Notes: generated by a model not told the origin, from the sequence alone. A DNA stretch of 52,060 bases from Zoogloea ramigera (GCF_006539865.1 NZ_BJNV01000029.1:1-52060); one strand, 5' to 3'. Shown: positions 17,612-26,964, counted from the stretch's first letter. Numbers and translations: made by a program.

Positions 17612-18433
17612 TCACCCGCCCCGCCGGCCCGCCTCGAGGCGAGCGATCTCGGCCGCACTGAAGCCCGCCCTCCGGCGGGCTTCGACATTCAGGGGCCGCG
17701 GCGGCCACGGGGCGTCGAAATCCGCCATCAGCGCCAGATAGGTCGCCTCGGGCTCGAGGCCGCGTTCGGCGCAGAAATGGCGGAACCAGCGGTCGCCCAG
17801 CGCCACGTGGCCGATCTCGTCGCGCAAAATGATGTCGAGCACCGCGATGCTCGCCTCGTCGCCGATCCGGCGCAGACTGGCCACGATGGGCGGGGTGGCG
17901 TCCAGCCCCCGCGCCTCCAGCACCCGTGGCACCAGGGCCATGCGGGCGAGCGGGTCGGCGGCGGTCTTGACGGCCATGTCCCACAGGCCGCGATGGGCCG
18001 GGAAGTCGCCATAGGCAAAGCCCAGGTCGGCGAGGCGGGCGCTCACCAGGCCAAAGTGATGTGCCTCTTCCCGAGCCACCTGCAGCCAGCCGTCGTAGTA
18101 GTCGTCCGGCAACCCCCGAAAACGATAGACGCAGTCGAGGGCCAGGTTGATCGCGTTGAACTCGATGTGGGCGATGGCGTGCAGCAGCGCCGCGTGTCCC
18201 TCGGGCGAGCCCGGCTTGCGGCGCGGCACGGCGGTGTGGGGGATGAGCTCGGGGCGGGCCGGGCGACCGGCGTCTTCCACCGGCAGGACCGGGCAGGCGC
18301 TCGCCAGCGGCAGCGGGAGACGCCCGGCGGCGCGGTCGTCATGCAGCTGCACCACCGCTGCCACCTTGTCGGCCGGGGCGCAGCACATCAGGGCCCGGTA
18401 GGCGCGGGCGTACAGATCGTCGTTCTGGAACAT
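17612..18433 (-). CDS. Ferritin-like domain protein, DUF455 family
   Basis: A 273-residue all-helical protein of the DUF455 ferritin-like group, predicted to bind a di-iron centre. Candidate metal ligands are in AIAHIEFNAINLALD, VAREEAHHFGL and LRDEIGHVALGDRWF, which form the spaced E...ExxH pattern of the superfamily. The reaction is unknown; MiaE-like hydroxylases are distant relatives. The ATG at 18433 (MFQNDDLYARAYRA) fits the family; the frame extends 18 codons further without support. The stop codon abuts the convergent ccsA stop, so the genes are separate units. Confidence 0.85.
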   Translation of the reverse strand: MFQNDDLYARAYRALMCCAPADKVAAVVQLHDDRAAGRLPLPLASACPVLPVEDAGRPARPELIPHTAVPRRKPGSPEGHAALLHAIAHIEFNAINLALDCVYRFRGLPDDYYDGWLQVAREEAHHFGLVSARLADLGFAYGDFPAHRGLWDMAVKTAADPLARMALVPRVLEARGLDATPPIVASLRRIGDEASIAVLDIILRDEIGHVALGDRWFRHFCAERGLEPEATYLALMADFDAPWPPRPLNVEARRRAGFSAAEIARLEAGRRGG

Positions 18434-18484
18434 GGGAGCGGATGGTAGCAGCTCCCGCTCAACCCCGCGGGCAGGGTTTGCACG

Positions 18485-18519
18485 CAAAAAAAGAGCCGCA
18501 TCCTTGCCGATGCGGCTCT
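18485..18519 (-). terminator. Rho-independent terminator of the phasin gene
   Basis: A perfect 11-base stem AGAGCCGCATC (18492-18502) / GATGCGGCTCT (18509-18519) with a six-base loop, followed on the minus strand by seven T residues. It lies 33 bases beyond the phasin stop. Confidence 0.92.
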
Positions 18520-18551
18520 AACCCTTGATACGAACTTTCTGTTTCGGACGC

Positions 18552-19112
18552 TCAGGCGGCCTTGCGCTTGGCAGCCACGGGCGCCGCGGCGCCGGTCTCG
18601 ACGGCACGCTTGATGGCGAGCAGGTTGGAGTCGGTGATGCCCTGGATCTGGGCGCCGACCTTGTTCATGTTGTCCATCGCGGTGATCTGGGCTTCGAGGC
18701 TCTTGCGGAAGGCGTCGAACACCACGCCGAAACCTTCCGGTGCGCCCTCGGCCAGACGCTCGATGCTCTCCTGCATCTGGCGGGTCGCCTCGACGACGGA
18801 CTGCTGCAGGGCAGCGGAGATCATGTCACGGGTCTCGATGAGCACTTCGTACTGCTCACGGGCACTCGCTGCGGCGCGTTCGAAGCCCGGGGTCACATGG
18901 GCCTCCTGCCATTGCAGCAGGGCGGCCGGCTCACGCACTTCGAGCAGGGCCCGGGTGGCCGCCAGCGCGCTCTGGGTGGAGGCCAGGCCGGCGTCGAACT
19001 GGATGCGGGTGATCTTCTCGAGCTGGTCGCCCAGGCTCTGGCCAAGCTCGGCGAGACGATCGAACGCGGCCGGGTTGAACTGGACGAACTGACTGAAATC
19101 TTTGACGGACAT
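18552..19112 (-). CDS. Phasin family protein
   Basis: A 186-residue granule-associated phasin (Phasin_2 type) that coats PHA inclusions and controls their number and size. The N-terminus MSVKDFSQFVQFNPAAFDRL and a fully helical, amphipathic body with heptad-like spacing (residues 20-160) are typical, as is the Lys/Ala-rich end AAPVAAKRKAA. It is about 11.5 kb from the phaRBBC block but functionally linked. The ribosome-binding site is GAGGAAGCAAGGA. An inverted repeat upstream (19213-19232) may be an operator. It has its own strong terminator, consistent with a monocistronic, highly expressed gene. Confidence 0.9.
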   Translation of the reverse strand: MSVKDFSQFVQFNPAAFDRLAELGQSLGDQLEKITRIQFDAGLASTQSALAATRALLEVREPAALLQWQEAHVTPGFERAAASAREQYEVLIETRDMISAALQQSVVEATRQMQESIERLAEGAPEGFGVVFDAFRKSLEAQITAMDNMNKVGAQIQGITDSNLLAIKRAVETGAAAPVAAKRKAA

Positions 19113-19212
19113 TCCTTGCTTCCTCTCGATTGAATGAGCCGGTGGGCGGCGCGCGGGGGGTTGTCTCCTCCACCTCTATGGGTTGCGTCCCACGCAGTGG
19201 CCGGGCTCGCGA

Positions 19213-19232
19213 TGCACCTTGATTGCGGTGCA
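19213..19232 (-). promoter_or_regulatory. Inverted repeat upstream of phasin gene
   Basis: TGCACC (19213-19218) and GGTGCA (19227-19232) form a dyad about 100 bases upstream of the phasin ATG. TGC/GCA half-sites recall PhaR targets, but spacing and sequence are not diagnostic. Confidence 0.3.
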
Positions 19233-19331
19233 CAACGAGCCGGAGTGTGCCAAATTTAGCGATATCACCAAATCCGGCTTTTCCCCTTCAGGCATCCGGG
19301 AAAACCCGGAAGCAAGCCGCCGCCAGCCTGC

Positions 19332-19964
19332 TCATTGCCCGTTTTTCGACTCCGCAGACCAGCCCACGCCAACGACCAGGCGGACGAGTTCGGCCAGGGA
19401 ATCGACCTGCAGCTTTTCCATCACCCGGGCACGGTGCTGCTCCACCGTCTTGATGCTGATGCCGAGGCCCTCGGCGATCTGCTTGTTGAGGCGGCCGGCG
19501 ACCATCCCGGCCATGACATCGGACTCGCGGGCGGTCAGGCTGTCGATCCGCGCCTGGATCTCGGCCAGCCAGCCCCGCGCGGCACGCTGGGCGGCGGCAA
19601 ACTGGACGGCCTCCTGGACACGATCCAGCAGCACCTGCTCGTTGAAGGGCTTCTGGAGGAAATCGAAGGCCCCCTCCCGCATCGCGCGGGCAACCATCGG
19701 AACATCACCGTGGGCAGAGACGAAGATGATGGGTAGCGGGTGGCCGAGGCGACTGAGGCGCTCCTGCAGCCCCACCCCACTCAGCCCCGGCATGCGCACA
19801 TCGAGCACCAGGCAATGGGCCTGGCGCAGCGCCTCCTCGTCGGCGAGCACGTCGAGGGCGCTGGCGAAGCTCTGCACCGGCAGCCCCAGCGTCTCGATGA
19901 GCAGGCTCATCGAGAGGCGTACGGCATCGTCGTCGTCAACCACGCAAACCAGTGGATCATCCAT
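19332..19964 (-). CDS. FixJ-family response regulator, LuxR-type output
   Basis: A 210-residue two-component regulator. The receiver domain (residues 1-120) has the acidic pocket in CVVDDDDAVR, the phosphoacceptor Asp in LVLDVRMPGLSG, Ser in FVSAHGD and the conserved Lys in LQKPF. The C-terminal LuxR/GerE helix-turn-helix (about residues 140-200) reads LTARESDVMAGMVAGRLNKQ and IAEGLGISIKTVEQHRARVM. The downstream-most gene of a pair with the histidine kinase, it starts 54 bases after the kinase stop. Targets are unknown; FixJ/TtrR-type regulators often control respiratory or redox genes. Confidence 0.93.
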   Translation of the reverse strand: MDDPLVCVVDDDDAVRLSMSLLIETLGLPVQSFASALDVLADEEALRQAHCLVLDVRMPGLSGVGLQERLSRLGHPLPIIFVSAHGDVPMVARAMREGAFDFLQKPFNEQVLLDRVQEAVQFAAAQRAARGWLAEIQARIDSLTARESDVMAGMVAGRLNKQIAEGLGISIKTVEQHRARVMEKLQVDSLAELVRLVVGVGWSAESKNGQ

Positions 19965-20018
19965 TTCAGGCCTCCTGCCAGCTCAACCCCGCCGCTGCCG
20001 GCGGCTGTCGGCACAGCC

Positions 20019-21560
20019 TCATCCGGCGAGGGCCGGGAGCGTAAAACAGAACGTCGTCCCAGCGGGACTACTGTGTTCGACCCACAAACGCCCGCCATGA
20101 TTCTCGACGATAGTGCGGCAGATCGGCAGGCCGAGCCCCACGCCGTCCGGCTTGGTGGTGAGGAAGGGCGCGAAGGGGTCGGCCCGGATGGCGTCGGCGA
20201 GCCCCGGGCCCCGGTCGGAGACGGCCAGCACCACGCAACCGTCGGCGCCGGTGCACGCCGTGATCCGCAGGATGCGCTCATCGGCGAGCTCCGCCATGGC
20301 GTCGATGGCGTTGCGGATCAGGTTGGCCAGCACCTGCTCGAGCTGCACGTGGTCGGCCAGCACCGGCGGCAGACCTTCGGCCAGATCCACCACCACCCGC
20401 ACGTTGCTGGCACCCAGATCGGGCTGCATGAAACGCACCACGCTGCGCACGACGCTAGCAATGGCCACCGGAGCGGTCACCGGACGGCCCTTGCGCACGA
20501 AACCACGCACCCGATGGACGATCTCGCCGGCACGCAGGGCCTGCTGGGCGATCATCTGGAGCGGCTCGCGGATGGGGTCGGCGAGGGGCCCCACGGCATC
20601 GAGCCGGCGCAGCACAACGCCGCTGAAGTTACGTATCGCGGTGAGCGGCTGGTTGAGCTCGTGGGCCAGCGCGGTGGCCATCTCACCCACATGAATGAGC
20701 CGGCCGGCGTGGGCCAGCTCCTGCGCCTGACGCTTCTCGCGCTCGACGGCCAGGTGGCGATCGTGCACATCGCGCACGGTGCCCGTCATGCGCAGCGCCT
20801 TGCCGGCGGCGTTGCGCTCCATGACCTTGCCGCGCACCGCCACCCAGCGGTAGGTGCCATCCTCGCAGCGCAGGCGGAACTCGACGTCGGCGATCGGCTC
20901 GCGCCCCCGGAGGTGGGCGTCGAAGACGGCCATCGCCCGCCGCAGATCGGCCGGGTGCAGGCGCTCGGGCCAGATGTCGTTGCCCCGCACCGGGCGATTT
21001 CCGCACAGGCCGATGATGCTGCGGAACGAAGGGCTGACATGGATCTCGCCGCCGTCAATGCTCCAGTCCCAGCGGGCATCGCCGTAGCCTTCGAGGGCGA
21101 AGCGCCACAGCCGCTCGGATTTACGGAGATTTTCGATCTCCTCGTGGGCATGGCTGACGTCCCGGTGGGTGCCGACAAAGCGCAGCGGATCGCCGCCGGC
21201 GCCACGCTCACAGACCTTGCCCCGGGCCTGGATCCAGCGATATTTGCCGTCCTTGCAGAGCAGCCGGAACTCGGCCTCATAGGCCACAGTAGAACCGTGC
21301 AGGCAGGCTTCGAGCCGCCGCAGGGCGTCGTCCCGGTCTTCGGGGTGGAGCAGAGTGCGCCACTCGAGGCCCGCCGTCTCGTCGGGCGTGTAGCCGAGCA
21401 TGGCACCCCAGAGGGGCGAGCGGTATTCGTGGCCGCTGGCCAGATGCCAGTCCCACACGCCGTCGCCGGAGGCTTCGAGAGCCAGCCGCCAGCGCTCGGC
21501 ATCATCCGGCGGCGGCCCGCCGGGCTCACGGGGAAAGGCTTGCGGCTGCTCCACGGCCAC
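20019..21560 (-). CDS. PAS-domain sensor histidine kinase, FixL-like
   Basis: A 513-residue sensor kinase without membrane segments, so cytoplasmic. Two PAS/PAC units (about residues 22-140 and 148-268) each end in a PAC motif (YRWIQARGKVCERG; YRWVAVRGKVMERN). The HisKA domain has the phosphorylated His in ALAHELNQPLTAIRNF, a FixL-class H-box. The HATPase domain has NLIRNAIDAMAE (N-box), DRGPGLAD (G1) and GVGLGLPI (G2). The paired response regulator follows at once. No haem-binding His could be assigned, so oxygen sensing is not claimed. It ends close to ffh on the same strand but is probably a separate unit. Confidence 0.93.
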   Translation of the reverse strand: MAVEQPQAFPREPGGPPPDDAERWRLALEASGDGVWDWHLASGHEYRSPLWGAMLGYTPDETAGLEWRTLLHPEDRDDALRRLEACLHGSTVAYEAEFRLLCKDGKYRWIQARGKVCERGAGGDPLRFVGTHRDVSHAHEEIENLRKSERLWRFALEGYGDARWDWSIDGGEIHVSPSFRSIIGLCGNRPVRGNDIWPERLHPADLRRAMAVFDAHLRGREPIADVEFRLRCEDGTYRWVAVRGKVMERNAAGKALRMTGTVRDVHDRHLAVEREKRQAQELAHAGRLIHVGEMATALAHELNQPLTAIRNFSGVVLRRLDAVGPLADPIREPLQMIAQQALRAGEIVHRVRGFVRKGRPVTAPVAIASVVRSVVRFMQPDLGASNVRVVVDLAEGLPPVLADHVQLEQVLANLIRNAIDAMAELADERILRITACTGADGCVVLAVSDRGPGLADAIRADPFAPFLTTKPDGVGLGLPICRTIVENHGGRLWVEHSSPAGTTFCFTLPALAG

Positions 21561-21571
21561 GCCGCCAGCCG

Positions 21572-22933
21572 TCAGCGCAGGCCGCCGCCCGGCATCATGC
21601 CCTTCATGGCACGCATCATCTTCTGCATGCCCCCCTTCGAGAACTGCTTCATCATCTTCTGGGTCTGTTCGAACTGGCTGAGCAGGCGGTTGACCTCCTG
21701 CACCGTCACCCCGGAGCCCGCGGCGATACGGCGTTTGCGGGAAGCCTTGAGGAGCTCCGGCCGGGCCCGCTCGGCGGGGGTCATGGAGTTGATGATGCCC
21801 TCGATGCGCTTGACCGCCTTCTCCTCGACGCCGCCCTGGAGCTGCCCGGCGGCCTGGGCGAACTGGGCCGGCAGCTTGTCCATGAGGCTGGTGAGGCCGC
21901 CCATCTTCTTCATCTGGCCGAGCTGGTCCTTGAAGTCGTTGAGGTCGAAGCCCTTGCCGCTCTTGAGCTTCTGGGCAAACTCCTTGGCCTTCTCCTCATC
22001 GACGCCGCGGCGCGCGTCCTCGACCAGCGACAGGATGTCGCCCATGCCGAGGATGCGGCTGGCCATGCGCTCGGGGTGGAACTCCTCGAGGCCGGCGAGC
22101 TTCTCGCCGACACCGGCGAACTTGAGCGGCTTGCCGGTGACGTGGCGCACCGACAGCGCCGCACCGCCGCGGGCGTCGCCGTCGAGCTTGGTGAGCACGA
22201 CGCCGGTAAGGGGCAGCGCATCGTTGAAGGCGCGGGCGGTGTTGACCGCGTCCTGGCCGAGCATGGCGTCGACCACGAACAGCGTCTCGATGGGCTTGAC
22301 CGCCGCGTGGAGGGCCTGGATCTCCTCCATCATCGCCTGGTCGATGGCGAGCCGGCCGGCGGTGTCGACCAGCAGCACGTCCATGTAATGGCGGCGGGCG
22401 TAGTCGACGGCCGCGAGGGCGATGTCGACGGGCCTTTGGTCGGCCGTGGACGGGAAGAACTCGACCCCCGCCTGCTGGGCGACGGTCTGGAGCTGGGCGA
22501 TGGCGGCCGGGCGATAGACGTCGGTGGACACCACCATCACCTTTTTCTTCATCCGCTCGGAGAGCAGCTTGGCGAGCTTGCCGGTGGTGGTGGTCTTGCC
22601 GGCGCCCTGCAGGCCGGCCATCAGGATGATCGCCGGGGGCTGGGTGGCCAGGTTGAGGCCGGCATGGGCGCCGCCCATGAGGTCGGTGAGCTCGCGATGC
22701 ACCACGCCGACCAGGGCCTGGCCGGGGGTCAGCGAGCTGAGCACTTCGGTGCCGACGGCCTTTTCCTTGACCCGGGCGATGAAGTCCTTGACCACCGGCA
22801 GGGCCACGTCGGCCTCCAGCAGCGCCATGCGGACTTCCCGCAGGGCGTCCTGGATGTTGTCTTCGGTAAGGCGGGCCTGGCCGCGCAGGGTCTTGACGAC
22901 CTTGGCCAGTCGCGTAGTGAGGTTGTCCAGCAT
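21572..22933 (-). CDS. ffh: Signal recognition particle protein Ffh
   Basis: The 453-residue protein component of SRP, which with 4.5S RNA targets nascent inner-membrane proteins to FtsY. The N domain starts MLDNLTTRLAKVVKTLRGQA. The G domain has G1 GLQGAGKTTT, DTAGRLAIDQAMM and TKLDGDARGG. The Met-rich M domain (about residues 325-453) ends in FSKGGMQKMMRAMKGMMPGG. The ATG at 22933 was chosen because it starts the conserved N domain; the 75 codons upstream are unlike Ffh and overlap the divergent gene. Confidence 0.97.
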   Translation of the reverse strand: MLDNLTTRLAKVVKTLRGQARLTEDNIQDALREVRMALLEADVALPVVKDFIARVKEKAVGTEVLSSLTPGQALVGVVHRELTDLMGGAHAGLNLATQPPAIILMAGLQGAGKTTTTGKLAKLLSERMKKKVMVVSTDVYRPAAIAQLQTVAQQAGVEFFPSTADQRPVDIALAAVDYARRHYMDVLLVDTAGRLAIDQAMMEEIQALHAAVKPIETLFVVDAMLGQDAVNTARAFNDALPLTGVVLTKLDGDARGGAALSVRHVTGKPLKFAGVGEKLAGLEEFHPERMASRILGMGDILSLVEDARRGVDEEKAKEFAQKLKSGKGFDLNDFKDQLGQMKKMGGLTSLMDKLPAQFAQAAGQLQGGVEEKAVKRIEGIINSMTPAERARPELLKASRKRRIAAGSGVTVQEVNRLLSQFEQTQKMMKQFSKGGMQKMMRAMKGMMPGGGLR

Positions 22934-22971
22934 GATGGTCTGTAGCCGAGGGCTTGGAGTAAACTTGCGAA

Positions 22972-23799
22972 ATGCCCTCGATTCTACTTCATCTGCTCCC
23001 CGCCACCCTGTACACCGCACTGGGCGTGCGTTTCTGGCACAGCCGCTGGCACGCACCGGCCCTGTCCTCCCGCCCCGGCCTGCGGCCGTGGGAGCGCGCC
23101 CTGATGCTGCTGGCGCTGCTGGCCCACGGCTTTGCACTGCACAGCGTGTTCTTTTCACCGGAGGGCATCCACTTCGGCTTCAGCCTGGCCCTTTCGCTGA
23201 TGATGTGGCTGGCCATGCTGTTCTACTGGATCGAGAGCCTCTACGCCCGCCTCGAGGGCCTGCAGACGCTGGCCATGCCCTTCGCCGCGGTGTGCTCGCT
23301 GCTGCCGGCCTTCTTCCCCGACCAGCACCTGCTCGCCAACGCCGGCAGCGCGCTGTTCAGGGCCCACTTCGTCGTGGCGATGCTCGCCTACAGCCTGTTT
23401 ACGCTGGCGGCCCTCCACGCGGTGCTGATGGCGGTGGCCGAGAAACGCCTCCACGGCGCGCGCCTAAGCCGGGCCTTCGCCGCGCTGCCGCCGCTGCTCA
23501 CCATGGAAACGCTGCTGTTCCGCCTGATCGGCATCGCCTTCGTGCTGCTCACGCTCACCGTGGCCTCGGGTGTGCTGTTCTCCGAGGCCCTGTTCGGCAA
23601 GGCCTTCCGCCTCGACCACAAGACCGTCTTCGCGATCATCTCGTGGCTGCTCTTCGGCAGCCTGCTGGTGGGCCGCCACACTCGCGGATGGCGGGGTCGC
23701 AAGGCCCAGTACTGGACGCTGGCCGGCTTCGTGGCGCTGATGCTGGCCTACGTGGGCAGCCGCTTCGTGGCCGACGTGCTGCTCGGGCGCGCGGCTTGA
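22972..23799 (+). CDS. YpjD-type CcsA-domain inner membrane protein
   Basis: A 275-residue polytopic membrane protein with about eight segments and a cytochrome c assembly (CcsA/CcmC-like) domain. It resembles E. coli YpjD, whose gene is also beside ffh. It lacks the full WWD motif of true CcsA, but histidines are kept at membrane-segment ends (AHGFALHS, RLDHKTVFAIISWLLFG). The function is not established; a role linked to haem proteins or transport partnering is only inference. It is divergent from ffh with 38 bases between starts. Confidence 0.85.
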   Translation: MPSILLHLLPATLYTALGVRFWHSRWHAPALSSRPGLRPWERALMLLALLAHGFALHSVFFSPEGIHFGFSLALSLMMWLAMLFYWIESLYARLEGLQTLAMPFAAVCSLLPAFFPDQHLLANAGSALFRAHFVVAMLAYSLFTLAALHAVLMAVAEKRLHGARLSRAFAALPPLLTMETLLFRLIGIAFVLLTLTVASGVLFSEALFGKAFRLDHKTVFAIISWLLFGSLLVGRHTRGWRGRKAQYWTLAGFVALMLAYVGSRFVADVLLGRAA

Positions 23800-23864
23800 C
23801 AAGCCCCGGCCCGAATCCAATACTCGGGCAATCCCCCGGCTGAACCTCCTCCCCCGCGCCCCGC

Positions 23865-25136
23865 TTGGAAAGCATCCCCCTCTCCGTCCAGTCGCTGATC
23901 CTCGTCACGCTCCTCGCGCTGTCGGGCTTCTTCTCCATGGCCGAGACCTCAATGATGGCGGCCAACCGCTACCGGCTGCGCTCGGCCGCCGGGCAGGGCT
24001 CCCGCGGGGCCCGGCTGGCGCTGGCGCTGCTCGACCAGACCGACAAGCTGCTGGGCATCATCCTGCTGTGCAACAACCTCGTGAATGCCGCCGCGGCCAC
24101 CCTGGTCAGCGTGATCACGATCCAGCTCTTCGGCAACGAGGAGTGGGTGCTCGGCGTGAGCACGCTGGGGGTCACCTTCCTGATCCTGGTGTTCTCCGAG
24201 ATCACCCCCAAGGTGATCGGCGCCAACCACGCCAATCGCCTGGCCTGCGTCGTCAGCTACCCGCTCACCGGGCTGCTGAAGGGCCTGTATTTCGTCGTGT
24301 GGTTCGTGAACCTCTTTGTGGCCGGCCTGCTCGGCCTGCTGCGCCTGCGTGATGCCGGCAGCGGCAACCAGGATCTGTCCACCGACGAGCTGCGCACCAT
24401 GGTGCTCGAATCCGGCGCCTTCATCCCGCCCAAGCACCGCAGCATCCTGGTTAACCTGTTCGAGCTCGAGGACATCACCGTCGAGGACGTGATGACGCCC
24501 CGCCACCAGATCGAGGCGGTGGACATCGCCGAGCCGATGGAGATCATCCAGGGCCACCTGGCCACCTGTTATCACACCCGGCTGCCGGTCTTCGATGGCG
24601 AGATGAACGCGGTGATCGGCGTGCTCCACGTACGCCGCCTGCTCGCCCACAGCTTCGAGAACCGCCTGTCGGTGCCCGACATCCGAGAGCTGCTGGCCCG
24701 GCCCTACTTCATCCCGGCCAGCACGCCGGTTTACTCCCAGCTCCAGTTCTTCCAGGAGAACCGCGAACGCCTCGGCCTGGTGGTCGACGAATACGGCGAA
24801 CTGCTCGGCCTGCTAACCCTCGAGGACATCATCGAGGAGCTCATCGGCAAGTTCACCACCGGCGCCCCCGACGCCAGCGAGCGGCTGCGCTGGGGCGAGG
24901 ACGGCAGCGTGATCGCCGACGGCAGCCAACCCCTGCGCGCCCTCAACCGCAAGCTCGGCCTGAACCTGCCGGTGGACGGGCCGAAGACCCTCAACGGGCT
25001 GGTGCTCGAACATCTCCAGGACATCCCCGAATCGGGCCTTTCGGTGCGCATCGCCGGGGTGCCCATCGAAGTGATGCAGGCCGAAGACCGTCGCATCAAG
25101 ACCGTGAGAATATTCCGCCCGCAAACCGGCAAATAG
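23865..25136 (+). CDS. HlyC/CorC (CNNM) family membrane protein, YfjD-like
   Basis: A 423-residue protein with an N-terminal CNNM/DUF21 transmembrane domain (residues 5-190, four segments), a central CBS pair (about residues 205-325, for example VEDVMTPRHQIEAVD and LGLVVDEYGELLGLLTLEDI), and a C-terminal CorC_HlyC domain (about residues 345-420). The family is linked to Mg2+/Co2+ efflux or resistance. The start is a TTG at 23865; no better ATG precedes the first membrane helix. YpjD and YfjD neighbour each other next to ffh in E. coli too, so the order ffh / ypjD / yfjD is conserved. Confidence 0.92.
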   Translation: MESIPLSVQSLILVTLLALSGFFSMAETSMMAANRYRLRSAAGQGSRGARLALALLDQTDKLLGIILLCNNLVNAAAATLVSVITIQLFGNEEWVLGVSTLGVTFLILVFSEITPKVIGANHANRLACVVSYPLTGLLKGLYFVVWFVNLFVAGLLGLLRLRDAGSGNQDLSTDELRTMVLESGAFIPPKHRSILVNLFELEDITVEDVMTPRHQIEAVDIAEPMEIIQGHLATCYHTRLPVFDGEMNAVIGVLHVRRLLAHSFENRLSVPDIRELLARPYFIPASTPVYSQLQFFQENRERLGLVVDEYGELLGLLTLEDIIEELIGKFTTGAPDASERLRWGEDGSVIADGSQPLRALNRKLGLNLPVDGPKTLNGLVLEHLQDIPESGLSVRIAGVPIEVMQAEDRRIKTVRIFRPQTGK

Positions 25137-25226
25137 ACACAGAATGTGGCGCGGGTTTACAAGCCCGCCCCCCGGCGGCATGATCGCTGCAAATTTCAGC
25201 CAGACCACCCATTTAGACGCTCCGGC

Positions 25227-26942
25227 ATGTCAGCACCACCCCAAGTTGCCCTGAGCGGGCTCGCTCGCGCCCTCGTACAGCACGGCCGGATCCTCGAAGC
25301 CGAGGCGCTGGCGTGCACCTCGCCGTCCGCCAACCCCAACGACTTCCTCCTCGAGCTGATCAAGCGCGGGCTGATGAGCGCCGGCGACCTGGCGCGCTTC
25401 GCCGGCCAGACCTTCGGTTCGCCGATCATGGACCTGGCGGCCTACGACGTCGGCCACCTGCCCGTCGACGCCATCGACCGCAAGCTGATGATCAAGCATC
25501 AGGTAGTGGCCCTGGGCCGGCGCGGCAACCGGCTCACCCTGGCGCTGGCCGACCCGTCCAACCTGCGCATCCTCGACGAGATCCGCTTCCAGACCGGGCT
25601 CGCCGTCGACCCGGTGGTGGTCGAAGCGCCCAAGCTGGTGGCCCTTGTCGACCAGCTCTCCGAATCGGCCAGCACCACCCTCAAGGAGCTGACCGGCGAA
25701 GAGTTCGACATGGACCTCCTCGGCCAGGAGAGCGGCGTCGAGACGCCCCAGCAGGACGAAACGGCCTCCGACGTGGAAGACGCGCCGGTGGTGCGCTTCA
25801 TCCAGAAGCTGCTGATCGACGCCATCAACGAAGGGGCCTCGGACATCCACTTCGAGCCCTACGAAAAGTACTACCGGATCCGCTTCCGCACCGACGGCAT
25901 CCTGCGCGAGATCGCCCAGCCGCCGCTGGTCCTCAAGGAAAAGATCGCCGCCCGCATCAAGGTCATCTCGCGCCTCGACATCTCCGAGAAGCGCATCCCC
26001 CAGGACGGCCGGATGAAGCTGGTGCTCTCCAAGAACAAGGCCATCGACTTCCGGGTATCGACGCTACCGACCCTGTATGGCGAGAAGATCGTCATGCGTA
26101 TCCTCGACCCGAGCTCGGCGATGCTCGGCGTCGACGCCCTCGGCTACGAGCCCGAGCAGCGGGCCGCCCTGATGGAGGCCATCGGGCGCCCCTACGGCAT
26201 GATCCTGGTCACCGGCCCGACGGGTAGCGGCAAGACGGTGTCGCTCTACACCTGCCTGAACATCCTCAACAAGCCCGGCGTGAACATCAGCACCGCCGAA
26301 GACCCGGCCGAAATCAACCTGCCCGGCGTCAATCAGGTCAACGTTAACGAGAAGGCCGGCCTGACCTTCTCGTTCGCCCTGCGCGCCTTCCTGCGCCAGG
26401 ATCCGGACGTGATCATGGTCGGCGAAATCCGTGACCTGGACACCGCCGAGATCTCGGTCAAGGCCGCCCAGACCGGCCACCTGGTGCTGTCCACCCTGCA
26501 CACCAACGACGCCCCTTCGACGCTCGAACGCCTAAAGAACATGGGCGTCGCGCCGTTCAACATCGCATCCTCGGTGATCATGATCACCGCCCAGCGCCTC
26601 GCCCGACGCCTGTGCACCTGCAAACAGCCGGTGGACATCCCGATCGAGGCGCTGCTATCGGCCGGTTTCACCCACGAGGATCTGGACGGCAGCTGGCAGC
26701 CCTACGGCCCCAAGGGCTGCGAGCGCTGCAAGGGCAGCGGCTACAAGGGTCGGCTGGGCATTTACCAGGTCATGCCGATTTCCGAGGAGATCGCACGTAT
26801 AATCATGACGAACGGCAACTCGATGGACATCGCCGCCCAGGCCCAGCGTGAAGGCGTACGGGATCTGCGCCAGTCCGGCCTCCTGAAGGTGAAGCAAGGG
26901 GTCACCTCACTGACCGAAGTCCTCGCCTGCACCAACGAGTGA
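25227..26942 (+). CDS. pilB: Type IV pilus assembly ATPase PilB
   Basis: The hexameric extension motor that powers type IV pilus polymerisation. The 571-residue product has an N-terminal MshEN/T2SSE_N domain (about residues 10-160) and the secretion ATPase domain with Walker A GPTGSGKT (about residue 330), Asp box, Walker B DPDVIMVGEIRD and His box TGHLVLSTLHTNDAPSTLERL. A tetracysteine zinc site (CTCKQ with CERCKG) follows. The ATG at 25227 was chosen over upstream frame lacking similarity. It is the first gene of pilBCD, with pilC starting 22 bases after it. Confidence 0.96.
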   Translation: MSAPPQVALSGLARALVQHGRILEAEALACTSPSANPNDFLLELIKRGLMSAGDLARFAGQTFGSPIMDLAAYDVGHLPVDAIDRKLMIKHQVVALGRRGNRLTLALADPSNLRILDEIRFQTGLAVDPVVVEAPKLVALVDQLSESASTTLKELTGEEFDMDLLGQESGVETPQQDETASDVEDAPVVRFIQKLLIDAINEGASDIHFEPYEKYYRIRFRTDGILREIAQPPLVLKEKIAARIKVISRLDISEKRIPQDGRMKLVLSKNKAIDFRVSTLPTLYGEKIVMRILDPSSAMLGVDALGYEPEQRAALMEAIGRPYGMILVTGPTGSGKTVSLYTCLNILNKPGVNISTAEDPAEINLPGVNQVNVNEKAGLTFSFALRAFLRQDPDVIMVGEIRDLDTAEISVKAAQTGHLVLSTLHTNDAPSTLERLKNMGVAPFNIASSVIMITAQRLARRLCTCKQPVDIPIEALLSAGFTHEDLDGSWQPYGPKGCERCKGSGYKGRLGIYQVMPISEEIARIIMTNGNSMDIAAQAQREGVRDLRQSGLLKVKQGVTSLTEVLACTNE

Positions 26943-26964
26943 TCGCCCCACGCGGAAACAACCG

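Noticed and set aside
19740-22388. Plus-strand frame of 882 codons across the regulator, kinase and ffh
   Set aside because: Spans three real minus-strand genes; composition typical of antisense frames.
22934-23158. 75-codon N-terminal extension of Ffh
   Set aside because: Sequence upstream of MLDNLTTRL is unlike any Ffh N domain and overlaps the divergent YpjD-type gene.
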